Notes under the pieces: model-generated
The model's input: only the letters and a program-made list of their open reading frames with translations
Database searches by the model: none
What the model was told of the DNA's origin: nothing
Assembly: GCF_037975245.1 (NCBI RefSeq)
Contig: NC_092562.1
Coordinates: 21,409,054-21,473,053 of the forward strand
DNA from: Apostichopus japonicus
Lineage: Eukaryota; Echinodermata; Holothuroidea; Aspidochirotida; Stichopodidae
DNA: 64,000 nucleotides
Reading direction: 5' to 3'
In this document: positions 58,201-64,000 of the stretch, piece by piece
Layout: each line of letters begins with the position of its first letter
How positions within the stretch are numbered: position 1 is the first letter of the stretch
Made by a program: the position numbers and the translations under genes

Positions 58201-61200
58201 TCATATTCATATGAACGCAAATTTTTGTAAGAATATGGTTTCTTATGTGGAAAAAAGAACTGCTAGATGAGTCCCCCCGAAAAAGACATTTTCAGGTCGC
58301 TTGTCATGACGTTGTCACTGACTCTGTTGTTAAGATTCACAAAAGTTCACACCAAACTTATAAACTTTTGGTATGAATCATGCTATCTGGATTTGGTTAT
58401 CGTATGATAGTACGGAAAGTTAAAGGAATTGATCGAAAGGGCCAACAGTGAATATTGAAATATCCCTGCCATCAATTAGCATACATTTTGCCAGTCGACA
58501 AAGAAAAGGATGTGACAGTTTTCTGACAGTAGACATTAAGAACATTGTATGTCAATTTACAACCGTCAGTCGAAGAATCAACATGATTTCCTTACCTACA
58601 GGAACATGAGCTCCATATTACTACTTATTATCAGCAAGTATTCATTTATTGTACTGCTCTCAAAAGTCAGTACAGATGATGCATGTTTTTATTTCATGAA
58701 AACTGCTAATGAGAACTTGATTTTAGCCACAACATCTTTTTAAAAACTTGTATTTTTTTTTTGCAAGTTGCTAAAAAGTGTGAAAGTTTAGGCCTTGGCA
58801 TCGGACACCGACAGTGATAAGGTTTATCTTGAGTGTCATATGCAAGTTATGTTGAATGGTCTAATGACATAAAATCTTGACATTTTCATGCTGTGAAGAA
58901 TATTATTTGGGAAATTTTTTGTATGACATTTAAGGTAAAGATTATCCTCATGAGGTCTTAAATTGGCACTTTGAAGGGATTTAACACACATTTTGAAACA
59001 AATATAGCAGACCCTCACTAATGCTGTTGTGCCCTTTACCTTTTCCCTGATGGTATTATTACTTTGTAAAGACCAGCAAGTGTTTTCAGTTGAGTTGATA
59101 TAGCAGTGCTACCAGAACTTGAGTGGTTAGGATTAACACACTTTTTAGTTTCATTTATTTTGTTTTATTTTCCTCTTGTATCGTTTAACGTAAACACTAC
59201 GCCCGGTGACCTTTTCTTTCCTATTCTCAGGTGGAAAAGGAAAAGAAACTTAAGCCAGAGACAAAATCGCTGAAGTCCGTCGATGATAACAAGAACATCA
59301 CAGATGTAGAAGATCGTGAGTCTGTGACCAAAAAACTTAATCTGAGCCGCTTTTTAAAATGTTAATGTTGTAACGGACTTTGGTTTCATTTCTAAAATTA
59401 CATAACAATATTCAAGATGTAATCAATAGGTATAAAAATCCCACAATTTTTTTCCCCCAACCAAATAGGGCAAATTGCTGATAAACCGGCCATTGCAGCT
59501 AATTGCATAAACAACTTTGCCCAAATTCTTCTATTCAAATTAGGCTAGTGCTGGGTCCTTTTGCTGTCAAAGTGTTTTTTTCGGCCCAGGTTAATCATTG
59601 ATGTTTGAATTGAGAGATTACAGTTTCTGCAATGAATTTTTTAACTCAATCTGGGCACTTTTGGCCAATATGAATAGAAAAGGAGTTATAGTAGTTTTGT
59701 GGTTCCAAGTCTGGTCGAGCGATACGAAGAGAAAGCATGAATCTAACTTTATATTAACCATAACTAGAACAGAACTAGAACAGATTAGAGCTTAGGGAAT
59801 TAACTTTGAATGTTCTAGTCGCATTGATTTCTACACACAACATTGTATCGCTACGGATACTAGTGACTTTTGAATCTATAATCTACTCTTATTTTCAGAA
59901 TTATGAAAGATTTAATTACTCTTATATTAACAGTGAAGGTTTATCTGATATAGACGAGCTTATCATGACAGTTTGCTTCTTTATTTCTTTCGTAATTCGT
60001 ACAGTTGTTCGGTGTCCTTTGTGTCGTCCTTTGGAAGAGCCTGGGGATCCAGACCAAGGGGTGATGAACTATCCTCATAAGGCCAAAAAGAAGCCACCAA
60101 GGGAACAGAAGGTGACAATTAAAAGGAATTTCTCTCTGTTTCTTCTTCTTAAAATATGTGGCTATGTTTTTACCTGAATATCTTGACTACAGTAGACAAG
60201 AACTGCTGACTTTTGTAGCGAACGATTTCGCTTTTTCGGAAGAAATCTTCTTTAGCAGCTATAATTATTATTATCATTTATTTAAAAATAAATCAACTTT
60301 TTTTAATGTTTAACTTGTGAATATTTTAAATAATTGCTATGGTTGTAGGGTACTGCACAAAATTCGGTAGCTGAGGACTTTCTCATAATGAGGTTGTTTT
60401 GGGGATTATTGTTGGTCAATTCATTGAAAATATACAAGTAATCTTCAAGTTTTTTTAACTCATATGAATGACATTTGACCTAGTAGTTTAATCTTCTCTG
60501 TGGAGGTTGCAATCTTTGGACATTTCGTAGTTTGTTTGAACCGATTGTTGAACGGAAGGTAACATTCTATTTACCTTCAAACAGGTTTGTTTCCTTTTCT
60601 AGAAACACAAAACATATTATGTCCAAGAAAAATTCCAATATGTGGATAACAACACTTTGGTAGTTTCTCCAATTAGAACTAGTCAGAAGATGATAGCTTT
60701 GTTCTGTGAATAATTTAGTTTGGTATCAAAATAGGCAAAACAGGTACTATAATGATTCAAGTTGACCACAGCATTTCTACACAACTCTCTTTCTCAATTT
60801 CAGAAAATACTAATTACTAAATTACTAATTAATACTTAAATTAGATCCAAAAATAGAATATGCACCAATATAACTAATGCACATCCTCTCTTCCCCTTTT
60901 ACCCACACAGGAATTTTGGTTACAGTACTCATTTTGGTTTATATTTTATTTTATTTATTTATTTATTTTTCTTTAAATGGTTTCAACGTTTTCCTGCCTT
61001 TTTTCTAGAGTGGTGTCTGCTTAGTTCAAAAGATGACTAATGAGGGTCAGATTAAATATCTTATGGTACAGAGGCCAGAGAAAGGTAGGTAGAGAACAGA
61101 ACAGAACTGAAATCTGAAACTATTTAATTATCTATTTAACAAATCCTTCATGATTCTGTGACACCTAAAAGTTATACTGGACGATTCTTGCTGTCCCACA

Positions 61201-62626
61201 TTTGACCAGACATTGTATATTATACATCTCTGTAAAGTAGAATTGGTAGTTATGCAAAGACAAGTTGCAGTGTTTACATTCCCAAATCCGAATATCTTTG
61301 TAGACTGGTTGTGGCCTCCTGATATACATTATGATGTTAGGCTATAGGAAATTGCTATGCCAAGGGTTTGTATACACTCTAATAAGTAACAAACCCAAGG
61401 GTACCCGTTAAACTATGTGAGGGCATCACAATGTCTGTCTACAGTTGGAGATATAATCATTATTGCAAACGTTGCTGCACAGTGCTCGAGTTAAGTGGTA
61501 TGTTCTTGAATAATCATTACTTGATTTCTGGACAGAGTATTCATTAACTTATTACTTTATCTCTTTATTAGTATTTACTAATTTTAGTGACAAAAAGTAT
61601 ACAGGATTTATAATGATCTGCTATCGGCATTGTCTTCGCCGAGAACATGAGAAAACTTACACGAGGAAAAATGAAAGGAAGGTGCAAGGTTTGACCTCTG
61701 TCTTGCACTATGACATCATACAGTTGGAAGAGTAGCGACCCCTTGACATATATAACTCTCAGTCCATGACGTCTACAGTTATAGTTTGTGTTTTACTACT
61801 TTCAGGCCTCTTAGCTAGCATGTGGGAATTCCCCTCAGTTGAACTCTCTGCAGACTGCACTCAGAAGCACCGCAAGGAAGAAGAAGACAAATATCTGAAA
61901 AACAAGCTGGGGGTCATAGTTCAAAAGGTCAACCAGAGAACCTCACTCGGAGATGTGAGTACTGTTAAAGAAACAGTCTAAGAATCATTGATTGGGCCTT
62001 CTGTTGTCTTGGTTGTGTTTGCAACGTTTCACTATGTTGCACTGGATGTAAAATCATAGGACATACTTTTCATAATGTAAGTAATGTGTCCTGAAACTAA
62101 ATTGAAGTTTTGTATGTAATGGAGATAGTTCTCCAAACTTTTGATGGAATGGAAAAACAGAAAGTTATGAAAAATATTGGCAAATATTATCCAAGCAAAA
62201 TTTTTTTGACATTTTTTGGCAAAGATTTTTTGTACATCTTAATGGAATTGAATTAATTGTGGGACAAAGGTTTTTTATTAGGAATTTTTTCTCTTATGAA
62301 ACCGCACTCCTTAATTTTTAAAATATGTTAAGATTGTTTGAAACAATACATCTTTTGAGATCCTAATTCCACCATGACATGCAAATCTCTGTTGATTTTC
62401 AATCTAGATTGTCCACATATTCACGCATATACGTCAAACTTACGAGATTGATTTGGTGGTCGCATTCGAAGATGACATCTTGGAAACATCGCCCTCTATC
62501 GAGCAGAACGTTACCTGGGTAACGCAGAAAGATATGGAATCCATGGGTGTGTCGACAGCAATGAAGAAGGTTTTTGCTTGTGTTGATGGTAACACAACCA
62601 GTAAGGTTAGCAGATTTTCCAGTTAA
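52233..62626 (+). CDS. MUTYH: MUTYH, adenine DNA glycosylase (12 coding exons)
   Basis: Removes adenine mispaired with 8-oxoguanine (base excision repair). Exons: 52233-52308, 53697-53806, 54022-54132, 54686-54727, 55222-55407, 56724-56821, 57534-57678, 59231-59315, 60005-60111, 61009-61084, 61806-61954 and 62408-62626; GT-AG, phases agree, 467 aa. Seen: catalytic E79 ([13 protein letters not shown]), [11 protein letters not shown], helix-hairpin-helix LPGVGKYTA (157-165), catalytic D181 (GVVDGNV), and a 4Fe-4S cluster C235-x6-C242-x2-C245-x5-C251. The interdomain connector keeps only a CPLC pair (288-291). A NUDIX-like 8-oxoG recognition domain follows ([17 protein letters not shown]). The first exon is inferred from phase and position; an upstream exon is possible. 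The 3' end may instead splice at 62605 to 62991-63029. Confidence 0.93.
55757..55815 (+). repeat. dispersed repeat in MUTYH intron, copy 1
   Basis: CACACAAGTCTGAAGACTTG...AATATGACATCAT, shared with 62770-62815. Confidence 0.6.
57629..58150 (+). repeat. decaying tandem duplication of the MUTYH iron-sulfur exon end
   Basis: The exon end and splice donor at 57629-57722 are repeated at about 57728-57820. The repeat reads [11 protein letters not shown] against [11 protein letters not shown] and is followed by matching CCTCTCCA(A/C)...CCTGTCCAA. Three or more poorer copies seem to follow to about 58150 (words such as AATC(C/G)(T/G)GTCAGG(C/T)ATTTA and GGGTAAA). Confidence 0.65.
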
Positions 62627-64000
62627 AAGCTCAACCTTACAATACACAAATCCTACTATCATTTTTGATCTGTGTTATAGAATTAATTGTCAGGAGCAAA
62701 ATTCACCAGACAGCTAAAGAAAAATCATATTCCGTTTGGTTGCTATGACAGATATAATGTTCCTTAACACACAAGGCTGAAGACTTGATAAAGTCCAAAT
62801 ATGACATCATCAATCAAGCCATGTGTGTTTCAATTTCTTATGTTTTACTTTTATTTAATGCAATATATATACTTTCTGTCATGGAAATGGGTTTTGCAAA
62901 TGTAAACTATCGAAGCTATTATTAAACATGAACTAATTATGGCATTGGTTTCATTTTCAATAATTTTAACATGTTACCTTGAAAATATAGGAAAGGAAAA
63001 GAGAAAGTAGAAGGCTATTCAGATCCTAGTAGCATTATGACATAAGAGATTTACAGCAAAACAGCCTCTCGGTAACAACTTTTAAAAATAGGATATCTTC
63101 GAAACGAAACAAGCTCTTGTCTTAGCTGTTTGTGGAAGCTGTTCTTCCCAAGGTTTGCCTTGTGCCTCTTGTTAAGAAAAAAAAAGGAATATAAAGATAA
63201 AACACCAAGATAAAAATAGATCTCTTATATAGAGAATGTAAATGAAAAACAATTCTTCACAGCTCTCAGTTTCGAAGCTTACGCTGATGATCGCCGAGAT
63301 ACTAATCATAGATACATACTGATATTAAATCACCAATAACCGTTCATCCATATGACATCCTTGACGAGCAATCAGGTAAATGAGAGGTGATAAAATACTG
63401 ATTACAAATGTTATTGTAATTTAAATTAATTATAATGAAACAAAGTCATCAAGAAAGTATTCTTGCATTCTTTGTACTTTCTCTTGTTTTTTGCTGTTTT
63501 GAACTTTTAAGGTTTGTTCACCTTTCAAGTGATCGTCAAAATGTATTTCTCAATATCTAAATGGCTAGCCAGGTTCCCATATTTTTCTCACAGGGTGTTA
63601 GAATTAAACATTAAAATGATTATTTCCTGCTTGTTCAAAAGGCATTTTTGGTAAGGAGGTTAACAACATATCTCCCTCATGTTATCTTCATTAATAAGAT
63701 CTTTTAATATACTCCTTTGCACTAGAGAAATCCAAAAAGGCCCCCCCCCCCACAAAAAAAAATAAAGATCTCCTATTGCAAAACTTTGTTCTATTTCACA
63801 TCTGTAAAATGGTATTTTAAGCATCAAAGTATGATATGTGAAAAAATAGACAGAAATTAGTAAGTAATAATCAAGAAATTACCATCGCTTGGAAATATTT
63901 GTTACCTAAATTGACCCACCTTCCTCAGTATTGGGAGAAACAATATAGAGACTTAGAAGCCCCCTCCTCCTTCCATCAGCAAGTTGAACATGTTTAATAT
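62627..64000 (+). other. MUTYH 3' region
   Basis: AT-rich, no second gene. A possible alternative last exon is at 62991-63029. A repeat matching 55757-55815 lies at about 62770-62815. An AATAAA at 63761-63766 follows a poly-C and a poly-A run. Confidence 0.45.

Noticed and set aside
62991-63029. Alternative last MUTYH exon (ERKRESRRLFRS)
   Set aside because: Phase and acceptor fit a donor at 62605, but the read-through stop at 62624 is equally possible, and no PCNA-binding motif is seen to decide. Kept only as a note.

Overview
This is a window of an animal nuclear genome: split genes with GT-AG introns, AT-rich non-coding DNA and many transposon families. The protein-coding orthologues and the transposon mix (Gypsy and BEL/Pao LTR elements, CR1/L2- and Tx1-like non-LTR elements, Crypton, hAT, PIF/Harbinger, a tRNA-derived SINE) suggest a marine invertebrate deuterostome. 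An echinoderm is my best guess, but the sequence alone does not prove it.

Three host genes can be assembled exon by exon with consistent splice phases. (1) The 3' part of NASP (histone H1/H3 chaperone), + strand, 1-8490. It starts inside its acidic region, which here contains a coding 18-bp minisatellite. (2) TOE1 (DEDD deadenylase with a CCCH zinc finger), - strand, 50316 to 42112, five coding exons, 484 aa. (3) MUTYH (adenine DNA glycosylase), + strand, 52233-62626, twelve coding exons, about 467 aa. TOE1 and MUTYH are head to head, 1.9 kb apart. NASP, TOE1 and MUTYH are also neighbours on human 1p34.1, so this appears to be an ancient linkage.

Between NASP and TOE1 (about 9.3-42.1 kb) lies a dense nest of transposons. 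From left to right: an L2/CR1-like RT end; a SINE; a non-LTR element (ORF1 zinc knuckles, then an APE endonuclease); a SINE in reverse; a Tx1/L1-like 3' end; a Crypton tyrosine recombinase between 22-bp direct repeats; a second ORF1 remnant; three decayed gags of one Gypsy family, with an RNase H tail expanded into a ~121-bp tandem array; a BEL/Pao remnant split by a 3.6-kb hAT element with a perfect 8-bp target duplication; more Gypsy gag/protease fragments; a third ORF1 remnant; a scrambled Gypsy pol; and a 6.5-kb satellite of 25 ~265-bp units whose monomer fuses a Gypsy RT start to an integrase 'SDNG' segment. That satellite lies inside the remains of what looks like the same element, with RT before it and the integrase C-terminus after it.

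The TOE1 introns carry three further DNA transposons: a hAT-related element, a 986-bp hAT-like non-autonomous element, and a 1237-bp PIF/Harbinger derivative with TTA target duplications, a TATA box and a short transposase N-terminal ORF. A MUTYH intron contains decaying tandem copies of its iron-sulfur exon. Most other short reading frames look like chance.
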